DNA of 64,000 bases from an uncultured Arenicella sp. (GTDB taxonomy: Bacteria; Pseudomonadota; Gammaproteobacteria; Arenicellales; Arenicellaceae): the NCBI GenBank assembly GCA_938048185.1, contig CALIVT010000019.1:1-64000 (forward strand), read 5' to 3'. Below the pieces are notes generated by a model. The model worked only from the letters and a program-made list of their open reading frames with translations, made no database searches and had not been told where the DNA came from. The translations under genes and the position numbers were made by a program. Shown here piece by piece: positions 14,928 through 23,351 of this stretch; within the stretch, counting starts at the first letter, position 1, and each line of letters opens with the position of its first letter.

Positions 14928-14977
14928 TAGCGAACCAACTTTTTGGTGACACTGCGAACCCCGAAATTCAATACACG

Positions 14978-15077
14978 CCTCGGTAGCTCAGCTGACAAAC
15001 CTGTCAGGAACAGGGTTGAACTGCCGCAGGCAGCCCGCTAGGGTGAGGCACACGATGTGCCGAATAATAGAGCAGCC
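14978..15077 (+). pseudogene. tRNA-Arg remnant interrupted by a hairpin-rich insert
   Basis: CGGTAGCTCAGCTG (14981-14994) and ATAGAGCAGCC (15067-15077) are exact pieces of the 5' half of the intact tRNA-Arg at 15133, in the right order. They are separated by about 72 bases that contain three short perfect hairpins. The rest of the tRNA (anticodon arm, T-arm) is missing. It looks like a partial tRNA duplication split by an insertion. Confidence 0.55.
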
Positions 15078-15080
15078 ACT

Positions 15081-15102
15081 GTCGGCGCTAGCCGACTTTT
15101 TG
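15081..15102 (+). terminator. Rho-independent terminator-like hairpin
   Basis: GTCGGC-GCTA-GCCGAC forms a perfect 6-base stem followed by a run of five to six T. It lies between the tRNA-Arg remnant and the intact tRNA-Arg and would stop transcription coming from the CBS gene. Confidence 0.55.
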
Positions 15103-15132
15103 GTTATACTTCAATATACAAAACCATTGCAC

Positions 15133-15209
15133 GTCCCGGTAGCTCAGCTGGATAGAGCAGCCGCCTCCTAAGCGGCAGGTCGGAGGTTCGAATCCTCTCC
15201 GGGACGCCA
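15133..15209 (+). tRNA. tRNA-Arg (CCT anticodon)
   Basis: 77 bases with encoded CCA: acceptor GTCCCGG paired with CCGGGAC, D-arm AGCTCAGCTGGATAGAGC, anticodon loop CTCCTAA with CCT, and T-arm AGGTTCGAATCCT. It reads AGG codons. Confidence 0.95.
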
Positions 15210-15359
15210 CTAAGAACTCACATTTTTTGCGGCCTTTTAAAGTGGCTTCTCCGAGATTACTTCGAGAGACTCCTAAGATTCATAAAACGGTATGGAGCAG
15301 CTATAAGCTCCGATCAACCCAGTGCGAACCAGTTCAATCGTATTTAAAGATTGTCTAGT

Positions 15360-16016
15360 TTAAAGCCTCAAAACATTCATTTTTAGTTGTTCGATACAGC
15401 TTTTTGCGCCGAGTAAAAGCTCTTCTTTCAGCCTTGCAGCGGAATCAGTCAGCAACTGTTCTTTTGTTGGAGCATTATCATCGTATTCTGGTGTTCTTTG
15501 ACAGAAACCTTCAGCCAATAATTTCCCTGAGCCGGAATCGACTAACCTAAGTTTTGCACTATAAATAACCCTGTATTTCCCCCACTTTGTTGGAAAGTAG
15601 AGGAAGCTCCAATTAATCGTTTGAACATCAAGCAATATTCCAACGTCTGAGTAAGTGTCTATAACGGATTGAGTTTTAAGGCCGCTGACTACTTTGTCGG
15701 ACCTTAAAACTTCTACGGAACCGTATTTTTCGGCTAACGTTTTGCCTAATTCAGCACTTATAAAGTTAGCGGGGTCTGCAATATTGTTCTCTTCAATTAT
15801 CTTGTTACCAGCGCTGATCATTGCCAAGGCTCCAAACCCACCAAAAGCAGCTTTACCAGGGGTCGTTGCAGAAAAATCGGGCTTCTCTCGCTTTGACAAT
15901 GAGATCTTAGAAAACTCAATTTTCTCAAATGAATTTATATCTAATGGAACATTCTTAGTACTTACACAAGCTGAACAGAAGGCCAAGACAAAAGCCGTTA
16001 AAAAAAGATTTCTCAT
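15360..16016 (-). CDS. Outer-membrane-type lipoprotein, function unknown
   Basis: 218 residues with a lipoprotein signal: MRNLFLTAFVLAFCSAC, with the lipobox FCSAC and Cys17 as the expected lipidated residue. The mature part has a short hydrophobic Gly/Ala-rich stretch (AAFGGFGALAMISAG), a central alpha/beta region and a late RLVDSGSGKLLAEGFCQR segment. The pattern is reminiscent of lipoproteins that sense or assemble at the envelope, but I cannot name a family. The residue after Cys is Val, not Asp, which favours outer-membrane sorting by the usual rule. Single gene, convergent with tRNA-Arg. Confidence 0.65.
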   Translation of the reverse strand: MRNLFLTAFVLAFCSACVSTKNVPLDINSFEKIEFSKISLSKREKPDFSATTPGKAAFGGFGALAMISAGNKIIEENNIADPANFISAELGKTLAEKYGSVEVLRSDKVVSGLKTQSVIDTYSDVGILLDVQTINWSFLYFPTKWGKYRVIYSAKLRLVDSGSGKLLAEGFCQRTPEYDDNAPTKEQLLTDSAARLKEELLLGAKSCIEQLKMNVLRL

Positions 16017-16752
16017 TTAAATTTTCCTTACAATGTTGTTCCTAAATATCTTATTAGAGATCACGGCCAGACATTACAAAAAGCTACTGAAAGTTTTTTA
16101 TACGGTCAAATTTTAGTATGTTTCTGCTCTACGGAAAAGTAAAGTCCAGCTACAAAATTAATTCGTGGATTAAAACAGTCATCGACCGAATTAAACGGGT
16201 AAGTGCTAATCACTGGTAAACTACATAGCTTATCTATTTAGCAATAAAGGCACGGAAAGAGCTCACGGATAGCCATCTAATCATATCAACAAAACAATTG
16301 GTTCTAATAATCTAATGCTCTATAAATACGGCCCCGATAACTTTTATGGCATCGTCCATCGCAATAGATATGTGATACTTCTCGGTGTCAGTTGTAACCA
16401 TACTAGTAGGAACCGCCCTGCCCTTGATTGTGCTATTGCAACGCAAACGTCATGACCGCGATACTGCCTATCATAAAGCCAAGCGGTAGAAGCGGGTTGG
16501 GCCACTTTTCATAGACTGACTAGATTTCGGTATGAGAAAGCTTTGAAAGGTATGTAATCTTATCGATTGACATAGTGTTACTCGTGAAAAATAAGTTTTG
16601 CGATTTCGACACATAGCAAAACACGGTCTACGGACAAAAAATAACGACGCCATTCCATAATCTTGTAAAGCGCCGATCGCCGGTTAATATCGAACTAACG
16701 GGGAATTCGTGACGCTACAGGCTTCATTAATTTACGCTAGCTGCAATAGTAT
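16017..16752. other. Gene-poor stretch
   Basis: No convincing gene in about 735 bases. One 34-codon frame on the plus strand (GTG at 16385 to TAG at 16487) would encode a single membrane span followed by basic residues (VTILVGTALPLIVLL, then QRKRHD). It has no ribosome site and is probably a relic. A 60-codon minus-strand frame at 16471-16653 has no recognisable features. Confidence 0.4.
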
Positions 16753-17538
16753 TTAACTAAACTCTGGTTTTCGCTTCTCCAGAAATGCAGCGACGCCCTC
16801 TTTCCCGTCGGCCGACTCTGCATTCTGTTTAATGGCATCGCGTTCCAGTTCCAATTGTGCTTCCAAATTGTTCGCGTAGGTCACAGACAAAAGCTGTTTA
16901 ATAGTGGCGTTCGAACCTCTTGCTCCTTGAACGAACGACTGAGCTAACCTTAAGGCCTCAGCTTGCAACTCATCATCTGCCACCACGTTGGTTACTAAGC
17001 CCCATTCGTACGCTTCCTGAGCGCTTAAAAGCCGATTGGTGAACATCAACTCTTGGGTCTTTCTAAGGCCGATTAATCGCGGCAAATAGTAACTTGAGCT
17101 GCCATCCGGGCTTAGCCCCACATTTGAGTAGGCCATGGTAAATTTTGCCGATTCAGCCGCAAGCACCAAATCACCCGATACCGCGAGACTAAAACCTGCG
17201 CCCGCGGACGTTCCGTTTACCGCGCAAATTAGCGGCAACTCCATTCGCGCAAACACTGAAATCGCATTATGCAAAGCATCGGCAATTCGTTTAACGCCAT
17301 TACCGGGGCCATCTTGCGAACTCTGCATTTCGTTAATATCGCCACCCGCACAAAAGAAGCGCCCGGTGCCGGTAAGAATGACGGCTTTTAACTCAGTGTC
17401 ATTCGCGCAATCGTGCGCCGCACGTGCTAACTCAGTGGTCAACTGCAAACTCATTCCGTTAGCGGCATTAGGGCGATTTAGCGTGATGGTCGCGACACGG
17501 TCTTGCTTAACAAAAGCGATGGTTTGATAGTCGGTCAT
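16753..17538 (-). CDS. Enoyl-CoA hydratase/isomerase (PaaG-like)
   Basis: A 261-residue crotonase-fold enzyme acting on an acyl-CoA in the cytoplasm. The oxyanion-hole segments are CAGGDINEM (about 63-71) and NGTSAGAGFSLAVSGD (108-123). The catalytic region GLSPDGSSSYYLPRLIG has Asp145 but not the Glu used by hydratases in the neighbouring positions, which fits isomerases of the PaaG type (phenylacetate degradation) or delta3-delta2 enoyl-CoA isomerases. No other paa or fad genes are near, so the pathway is not known from context. The gene stands alone, 46 bases upstream of the HEAT genes' end on the same strand. Confidence 0.85.
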   Translation of the reverse strand: MTDYQTIAFVKQDRVATITLNRPNAANGMSLQLTTELARAAHDCANDTELKAVILTGTGRFFCAGGDINEMQSSQDGPGNGVKRIADALHNAISVFARMELPLICAVNGTSAGAGFSLAVSGDLVLAAESAKFTMAYSNVGLSPDGSSSYYLPRLIGLRKTQELMFTNRLLSAQEAYEWGLVTNVVADDELQAEALRLAQSFVQGARGSNATIKQLLSVTYANNLEAQLELERDAIKQNAESADGKEGVAAFLEKRKPEFS

Positions 17539-17583
17539 GAATTACTCAGCGATATTAGTTTGGTCATTCGCATTGTAACTTAT

Positions 17584-18672
17584 TCACCACACACCTGTAG
17601 CGTCCGAGGCGCGCTCTTGAAAGTCACGTTTTTGGTTTTCATCAAAGCTATCGTAAACGCCCCGCAGCTCGTTGGAAATTTGAGTTACAAGGATCTTGTC
17701 GCTATCGGACAAGGTAAGCCCCGCTAAACTATTTGCAATATTCAGCCGCTCGTACATATCTAAAGATGTGTCTTGCAATGAACTCATTGCTTTCGCCCTA
17801 AGCGCCTGCGAAAGCGGTGCCTTATTGACAAATACCGACCTAGCCGCTTGCCTTACTTTAGGTGATGGGTCATTCGATGCCGTTAACAGCGAACGCTCAA
17901 GGTTGTCAGTAGGGTAACGCGCCAAGGCATAAACCGCTGCACTTTTAACATCATCGTTAGCTGCACCGAGGTGGCGATGCACGTTAGCAATCAACCGTTT
18001 TCGCACGCCGGGTTTAACTGGCAAATGAGAATCAGCCGCAGGCCCAGACAACGCCTTTATGGCCGCTAGAATATCGCGGTCTTCGGTCATGAATGTTAGC
18101 TCCTCACTGACATACTCAATCCCCTCAACCGAACCGATTCCGATTTCGCCAAGCACGTTCAACCAATCAGAGCGGCGATCACCTTTCTTTATCTCTTCAA
18201 TTACCAGGCTGTCTAGACTCACGTGCTTAAGCAATCGCACAGCCAACAACAATGCAGTTAAATCGCGTTTGGCCTCGCCATCATCGAGATCTACTACTTT
18301 TTCCAACAACTCTTTTGCCATGCCTGGTGTTTCGTAAACCAAGTTTCTGAGTTCCTTGTCTCGCATCGGCGTGTAGTATTTATTGTTTGCTCGCCGCTCA
18401 GCTAACAGGCCAGTGACATTCTCAGAGCTAAGCTGTGGTGGTTGCGGCTGAGTTTTTAGCGAATCTTGAATAGTCGGCTTGGGGCCGAGACTCTTATCGC
18501 TTTCGATTGGATTATCAATCGGCTGGCTCACTCGAGCCACCCCACCCTGGTAGCGTGTTTGTCGCGCCTCTTGGTTAGAATACCACTGCGTGTTAGCCGC
18601 CCAACCTACTAATGTCGCGACACCAAAAATAACGGCGCTGTTTAGATATCGATTATTAGAAAACCAACTCAT
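17584..18672 (-). CDS. Membrane-anchored HEAT-repeat protein (second of a pair)
   Basis: 362 residues with one N-terminal membrane helix (LNSAVIFGVATLVGWAANT), a Pro/Gln-rich linker and, from about residue 130, alpha-helical repeats with the HEAT pattern (DDVKSAAVYALARYPTDN; DPSPKVRQAARSVFVNKA). The anchor with an N-in orientation would put the repeats in the periplasm. HEAT solenoids bind protein partners, and no catalytic motif is visible. The ATG overlaps the stop of the upstream gene (ATGA), and the two products have the same layout, so they probably arose by duplication and work together. Confidence 0.65.
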   Translation of the reverse strand: MSWFSNNRYLNSAVIFGVATLVGWAANTQWYSNQEARQTRYQGGVARVSQPIDNPIESDKSLGPKPTIQDSLKTQPQPPQLSSENVTGLLAERRANNKYYTPMRDKELRNLVYETPGMAKELLEKVVDLDDGEAKRDLTALLLAVRLLKHVSLDSLVIEEIKKGDRRSDWLNVLGEIGIGSVEGIEYVSEELTFMTEDRDILAAIKALSGPAADSHLPVKPGVRKRLIANVHRHLGAANDDVKSAAVYALARYPTDNLERSLLTASNDPSPKVRQAARSVFVNKAPLSQALRAKAMSSLQDTSLDMYERLNIANSLAGLTLSDSDKILVTQISNELRGVYDSFDENQKRDFQERASDATGVW

Positions 18673-19763
18673 TGTAAACTCTCTTTATACTCAGCACGCT
18701 GCTTGTCAAAATATAAGCGTTTCAAATCATCGGCCTCGTTAACCCCGAACTCATACGCCGCTTGGTGTTGCTCATCGGTCAAAGAAAAAACACCTAGCAT
18801 TTGATGCGCGGTTAGTCGCTCAAGCGCTGGCGCCGATTTATTCAGCATAATATCAACAACAGCGGTTTGAATTTTCTGTGGCTTAATGTGTTGATTCGAT
18901 ACAACGCGCATGGCCGCTAGGCGCACCGAGCTGGCGTCGTCAAGTAACGATTTATGCAAAATTTCTTCTTTCTGTTTAAACGGGTACAGCGCAATCGCAG
19001 ACACGGCAGACGCCCTAACACGTTCATCGCTTGAAAATAGATACGGCGCAACACCTTCCACGATAGTACTCACTTCGTGATCAGCCAATTCAGACACTCC
19101 GTAGCCTGATGCAATAGCGGTTATTGCATCACTGCGCTGCTGCTCGTCACTATACGCTTGAAGCTGGTCGTTTAGAAAAAGCACACTTTCTTTGTCTTCG
19201 AGCATCCAATTTTTTAGAACACTCAGCCATTCAGGTGCTCGATCATAAGCTCGAATCTTATCCATCATAAACTTTTCAGCACTATGCTGATTGCCTCGAA
19301 CGCTTTGATACACAAGAATCTCCTGAATCTTGTGCTTGAGGCCCTTATTTTCGACATCAACAATGCCTGAAAGCAAACTAATATAGAGCTCAGGGGATCG
19401 GTCAAAAATTAAATCAAAATGCTCAGAGTTTACTAACTCGTAAAAGTCTTCAAGCGACATTTGAGAAAGGTAATTAGCTAGCTTATCTGCAGTCCAAGTG
19501 CGATTTTCATCAGCGTCTTGCGGTAGATCAACGTCATCAACAACAGGCGCAGTAGACGACTGCTCAGCGTGTGACTCTACCACTAAGGGTCGATGAACTA
19601 TTTCATCATCGCCGCTCACGTCGACAATCTTGACTGGTGGCGCAGCTGAAATGCTAAACAGCGAGCTCAATTGCCAACCTACCATAAGGCCCAAGCCTAT
19701 CAACACGATTACGCCTAGAAAACCTATGCCTAGACCGCTTTTGCAACTCCCGTCACGTTCCAT
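18669..19763 (-). CDS. Membrane-anchored HEAT-repeat protein (first of a pair)
   Basis: 364 residues from the ATG at 19763, which is spaced correctly behind AAGGTG. A GTG two codons earlier is too close to that site. One N-terminal membrane helix (LGIGFLGVIVLIGLGLMVGW), an acidic linker, then helical repeats: DERVRASAVSAIALYPFKQ and DASSVRLAAMRVVSNQHI are typical HEAT units. Overall layout matches the gene that overlaps its stop. No enzyme motif is seen. Function unknown. A protein-binding role at the periplasmic face of the inner membrane is inferred. Confidence 0.65.
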   Translation of the reverse strand: MERDGSCKSGLGIGFLGVIVLIGLGLMVGWQLSSLFSISAAPPVKIVDVSGDDEIVHRPLVVESHAEQSSTAPVVDDVDLPQDADENRTWTADKLANYLSQMSLEDFYELVNSEHFDLIFDRSPELYISLLSGIVDVENKGLKHKIQEILVYQSVRGNQHSAEKFMMDKIRAYDRAPEWLSVLKNWMLEDKESVLFLNDQLQAYSDEQQRSDAITAIASGYGVSELADHEVSTIVEGVAPYLFSSDERVRASAVSAIALYPFKQKEEILHKSLLDDASSVRLAAMRVVSNQHIKPQKIQTAVVDIMLNKSAPALERLTAHQMLGVFSLTDEQHQAAYEFGVNEADDLKRLYFDKQRAEYKESLQ

Positions 19764-19873
19764 AATCACTCACCTTAAAAAAACCTATTCACTTAGCTAG
19801 CTTGAGTCGTTCTTCTTAATCCCTAGCCTTGAAGTAAGGTTATAGCAAAGTGGCCAGATGGCGCAGTCTGAAA

Positions 19874-20359
19874 TTACAGCTTGCGTTTTAGGCGCTTCTC
19901 GACTTGGCGTTTTTCCCAATCGGTGCCGAAAAAGCTAAACACTTCGAACACCGATACACCATGCGAGACGATCCCAATGCCCCAACCGAATACGGCCCAG
20001 AATACCCATAAATAGCTCGGCGTCACTATCAAGTTAAATATAAATAACCCTGCGATTACAATTAAAAAAGTTATTAGGTGTGAGTAAAAGCCTTTTACAT
20101 CGCGCACATACTCAAGCGCTTTCTGCTCTTCCCAGGTCATATTCTTTTCGTTCAGGCTTAGTTCTTGTGTCGTCATTTGCGGTTCCTCATAGAGATGTGT
20201 TAGATCAAGGTTAAACACGGCACCAAGTGACTTTAGCGATTCTAAGCCAGCGCGCTTGCCGCGCTCGACTCTCTGAATTGTACGAACACTCAGGCCCGAC
20301 ATTTGGGCCAGTTGCTCTTGTGACCAACCTTTCTGTAATCGCAATTTTCTAATAATCAT
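19874..20359 (-). CDS. XRE regulator fused to a 2TM domain
   Basis: 161 residues. The N-terminal helix-turn-helix is clear (LRLQKGWSQEQLAQMSGLSV, then RTIQRVERGKRAGLESLKSL). The C-terminal half has two membrane helices (HLITFLIVIAGLFIFNLIV and YLWVFWAVFGWGIGIVSHG) between charged ends, the layout of the small '2TM domain' seen in many XRE proteins. It is a membrane-tethered DNA-binding protein. Target genes unknown. The start is an ATG. No operon partner. Confidence 0.8.
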   Translation of the reverse strand: MIIRKLRLQKGWSQEQLAQMSGLSVRTIQRVERGKRAGLESLKSLGAVFNLDLTHLYEEPQMTTQELSLNEKNMTWEEQKALEYVRDVKGFYSHLITFLIVIAGLFIFNLIVTPSYLWVFWAVFGWGIGIVSHGVSVFEVFSFFGTDWEKRQVEKRLKRKL

Positions 20360-20533
20360 ATTTTCACTCGTTTACTGTGCCAGAAGAATTTTCAAACAAC
20401 GCACGCTATTTGACCACGACAGGTGCCCGACAGTCGGGTGACAAACACTAATATGGCCTTTATTTCAGTCACTTAACGTAAAATGTTCAGCGAAAAATTT
20501 TAGAACCATAAACGTTTGAAACAGGTTAATTCG

Positions 20534-21976
20534 CTATTTATTCAGTTTATTCACCGAACCGTTGGACAACGCGGCGCGCACGCACGCGGCTAATTGCAGC
20601 AGAGCGTCTTCTATACTGCGATGCGAGTCATAGCGCTCAGCAAGCGCCCAACCGACATTAATTCGGAAACAATCTCGGTATAATTTTCGTGTCGTAAACT
20701 CAGCGCCAAAACGAACATCTAAGCCGGCGTCTTCGGTAAGTTTACGCAGTTTAGTATCGTTCAAGCCCGGCACTTGAACCCACAACACCAAGCCACCGCT
20801 CGGCGCACTAACGGCGGCTCCGTGCGGCAGCGTACGCAGTAACAAATGTCGATACGCGCCAGTGTTAGATAGAATTATCTTTTTTACCGCGCACACGTGC
20901 TTGCGATACTGACCGGCATTAATAAAGTCTGCCAAACTGGCTTGCATGACACCGTTATGACCAAGATGTTCGATGGCAGACAATTCGGTGCACGCTTCTA
21001 GGTACCGACCTGCCGAGCACCAGCCTACTCGAAGCCCGCTGGCCAAGGTTTTAGATATTGATGAGCACCAAAGCACATAACCGTTTGTGTCCCAGTGTTT
21101 AATCGGCAACGGGAATGCGTTTTGGTAACCCAATTCGCCGTAGACATCATCTTCAATAATGGGTACGCGGTATTTGTTTGCCAGTGTCGCAAGCGTTTGT
21201 TTTTGAGTAACCGACAAGCTGATGCCATGTGGGTTCATGTGTGAGCTGCTTAACAACGCGGCTCCGACTTCCCTATCTTTAAATTTTTGCTCTAGCTGCA
21301 TCAAATCAACGCCCTCAGCATTAGACGGTATTTCAACTACTCTGCGAGAAAGACTAGAAAGCAGTTGTAAAAGCCCGTTAAAACATGGAGAACTAATTGC
21401 GACCGCGTCGCCAGGCTTAGTGGTGATCAACAACGCCTTACGAATTGCATCCATACAGCCATTGCTAATGAATATTTCATCGGCGGCTAATGCAAAACCA
21501 CGGCTACTAAAGTGCTCGGCTAAGGCCTGACGCAGTTGCTGATTGCCCTGAGGGTCAGAGTAAGTAGACAGCAAATCATCGCTGCGCTGAACAGTGCGTT
21601 TGATGCTTCGCTTTAGTTCAACTAAGGGTACTTGACGGGGGCTAAGTTGGCTGATGCCGAATGGGCCGGAAGTAATAAGGTCGTTAGTACAAACCTTAGA
21701 TTCTAGCGCGCTCGGTAAACGTCGCGAACTGCTGCGAAATTGCGGTTGCGTGGGAACATGGCCATGGCTCAGCGGAGTTGACACAAAGAAACCCGATTTA
21801 GGTTGAGTCACAACCCACCCCATTTGCTCGAGACTACGGTAGCTGCTCACTGCGGTGGTCATGCTCACGCCTAATTGCTTTGATAGGTGTCTTAACGAGG
21901 GTAGGCGCTGCCCTTGAGCCAGCTTCTGGCTTTTAATATCGGTGATGATTTGTTCAGCAATGGCTTTGTATTTCAT
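20534..21976 (-). CDS. MocR/PdxR-type regulator (GntR wHTH + aminotransferase domain)
   Basis: 480 residues. Residues 1-70 are a GntR winged helix (GQRLPSLRHLSKQLGVSMTT, then VSSYRSLEQMGWV). The rest is a fold-type I aminotransferase domain with ISNGCMDAIRKAL, EDDVYGELGY and the PLP-lysine segment SSISKTLASGLRVGW. Members sense PLP or an amine and activate or repress a divergent gene. Here the divergent gene, 126 bases away, is an EamA transporter, so the regulator very probably controls export or import of its effector. Not obviously PdxR, since no pdxST genes are adjacent. Confidence 0.88.
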   Translation of the reverse strand: MKYKAIAEQIITDIKSQKLAQGQRLPSLRHLSKQLGVSMTTAVSSYRSLEQMGWVVTQPKSGFFVSTPLSHGHVPTQPQFRSSSRRLPSALESKVCTNDLITSGPFGISQLSPRQVPLVELKRSIKRTVQRSDDLLSTYSDPQGNQQLRQALAEHFSSRGFALAADEIFISNGCMDAIRKALLITTKPGDAVAISSPCFNGLLQLLSSLSRRVVEIPSNAEGVDLMQLEQKFKDREVGAALLSSSHMNPHGISLSVTQKQTLATLANKYRVPIIEDDVYGELGYQNAFPLPIKHWDTNGYVLWCSSISKTLASGLRVGWCSAGRYLEACTELSAIEHLGHNGVMQASLADFINAGQYRKHVCAVKKIILSNTGAYRHLLLRTLPHGAAVSAPSGGLVLWVQVPGLNDTKLRKLTEDAGLDVRFGAEFTTRKLYRDCFRINVGWALAERYDSHRSIEDALLQLAACVRAALSNGSVNKLNK

Positions 21977-22102
21977 AACAGGAACGAGGACGCGTCGATC
22001 TGTATTCTTTTTATTTTAAATTATTGTATCTGTTATTTGTTTCAAATCAATGGATAATGGTAACGCTATTGACCATAAAAGCCTCACGCGAGAAGCCAAT
22101 AC

Positions 22103-22978
22103 ATGACGAGAAAAGACATTTTAATCAGCTTAGCACTGACATGTCTGTGGGGGTTTAACTTCTCTGCAATCAAACTCGGCGCAACACAAACGGACCCTAT
22201 TCTACTTACCGCGTTGCGTTTTATTTTTGCGGTTTTTCCGATCATTTTCTTTATCCCTCGCCCACCTGACGCTGTTCGCTATTTAATAGCCTACGGACTC
22301 ACTTTCGGCTTAGGCATTTGGGGCATGATGGTGTGGTCAATCAGCCTAGGAGTGTCTGCCGGTATGGCTGGATTACTAATGAATATGAGTATTATATTTA
22401 GCTTAGGTATCGGCTACTTCCTGCTCAAGGAAACGATTGGTTTGCATAAGATCGTTGGCGCAGGCCTGGCGGTTGGAGGCCTTATAGCCAGTATGGTGCT
22501 CAGCGATGGCTCGGCGCCACTAAACGCATTGCCGTTGACGCTGATTGCAGCCCTCAGCTGGGCCCTAATGGCGTATATCGTCAAAAAATCGAAAACCAAG
22601 CACGTGTTTGCGTTTAGCGTTTGGGGCATGCTGTTCGCACCGTTTCCGCTAATTACCTTTGCCTATTTGTTAAACGGTACCCAACCTTTTCTGGAATTGC
22701 CATCGCAACTCAATTCACAAGTTTGGTTTTCAATCTTATTTCAAGCGTACCCGACAACACTTCTGGGGTATTGGGTGTGGAATAAAATGACGCTCAAATA
22801 TCCGTTATCTACAATGGCACCGTTTGCACTACTCACACCCGTTTTTGGCCTAATCGGCGGCGTTATTTTTTACAATGAAGACGTTACCCCAATGAAGCTT
22901 CTCGCCTACGTATTAATATTAGGAGGCTTAGCGGTGAGTCAATGGCAACCGAGGAAATCAAGCACGGCTAACGCATAA
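22103..22978 (+). CDS. EamA/DMT-superfamily transporter
   Basis: A 291-residue inner-membrane protein with about ten hydrophobic helices forming two EamA repeats. The first begins ISLALTCLWGFNFSAIKLGA and the second LIAALSWALMAYIVKKS. Family members move amino acids, purines, other small metabolites or drugs. The substrate here is not known. Divergent from the MocR regulator, with a typical intergenic control region of 126 bases that contains no strong palindrome. ATG start with no strong ribosome site. Confidence 0.85.
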   Translation: MTRKDILISLALTCLWGFNFSAIKLGATQTDPILLTALRFIFAVFPIIFFIPRPPDAVRYLIAYGLTFGLGIWGMMVWSISLGVSAGMAGLLMNMSIIFSLGIGYFLLKETIGLHKIVGAGLAVGGLIASMVLSDGSAPLNALPLTLIAALSWALMAYIVKKSKTKHVFAFSVWGMLFAPFPLITFAYLLNGTQPFLELPSQLNSQVWFSILFQAYPTTLLGYWVWNKMTLKYPLSTMAPFALLTPVFGLIGGVIFYNEDVTPMKLLAYVLILGGLAVSQWQPRKSSTANA

Positions 22979-23351
22979 CTATTCGAGATGCGCTTAGCTT
23001 GGTCAATAAAGATCATAGCCTATAGAAACGCGGGTTTTCTGACGACGGCAGCGTATCACTGCATCAAGTTTATAGAGTTACTGCCATAACTTTGATCGTA
23101 TACGAGCGAATTGCGTAAAGTCGAGTTGTGTCGAAAGATTAAGAGGCCTCATTTATAGAAATTTTCTATGGAAAGCAAAAGCTTAATCGTGCGCTTCTTT
23201 GTTGCCTCATACGAAAACCTAACTTGTCATTAAACTCCTTAAAAATTAGTGGCGCTCTTAGCCAGAGCGACTTATGCTAGTTCCGTTTCGCCCAAGCTGT
23301 GGTACTTGTTTGGTGAGAACACTCCCTACAGACAATAAAAATAGGATTACC
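22979..23351. other. Intergenic region before the S8 peptidase gene
   Basis: No gene seen. A short hairpin (CGCTCT-TAGCC-AGAGCG) lies about 85 bases before the peptidase start. An in-frame ATG at 23274 exists but would place 26 extra polar residues before the signal peptide, so it is not used. TAGGATTACC just before the ATG at 23352 can act as ribosome site. Confidence 0.5.

Noticed and set aside
16471-16653. 60-codon minus-strand frame
   Set aside because: No ribosome site, no recognised feature, in a decayed intergenic region.
23274-23351. Longer start of the S8 peptidase at 23274
   Set aside because: It would add 26 polar residues before a clear signal peptide; the ATG at 23352 has the signal peptide at its N-terminus.
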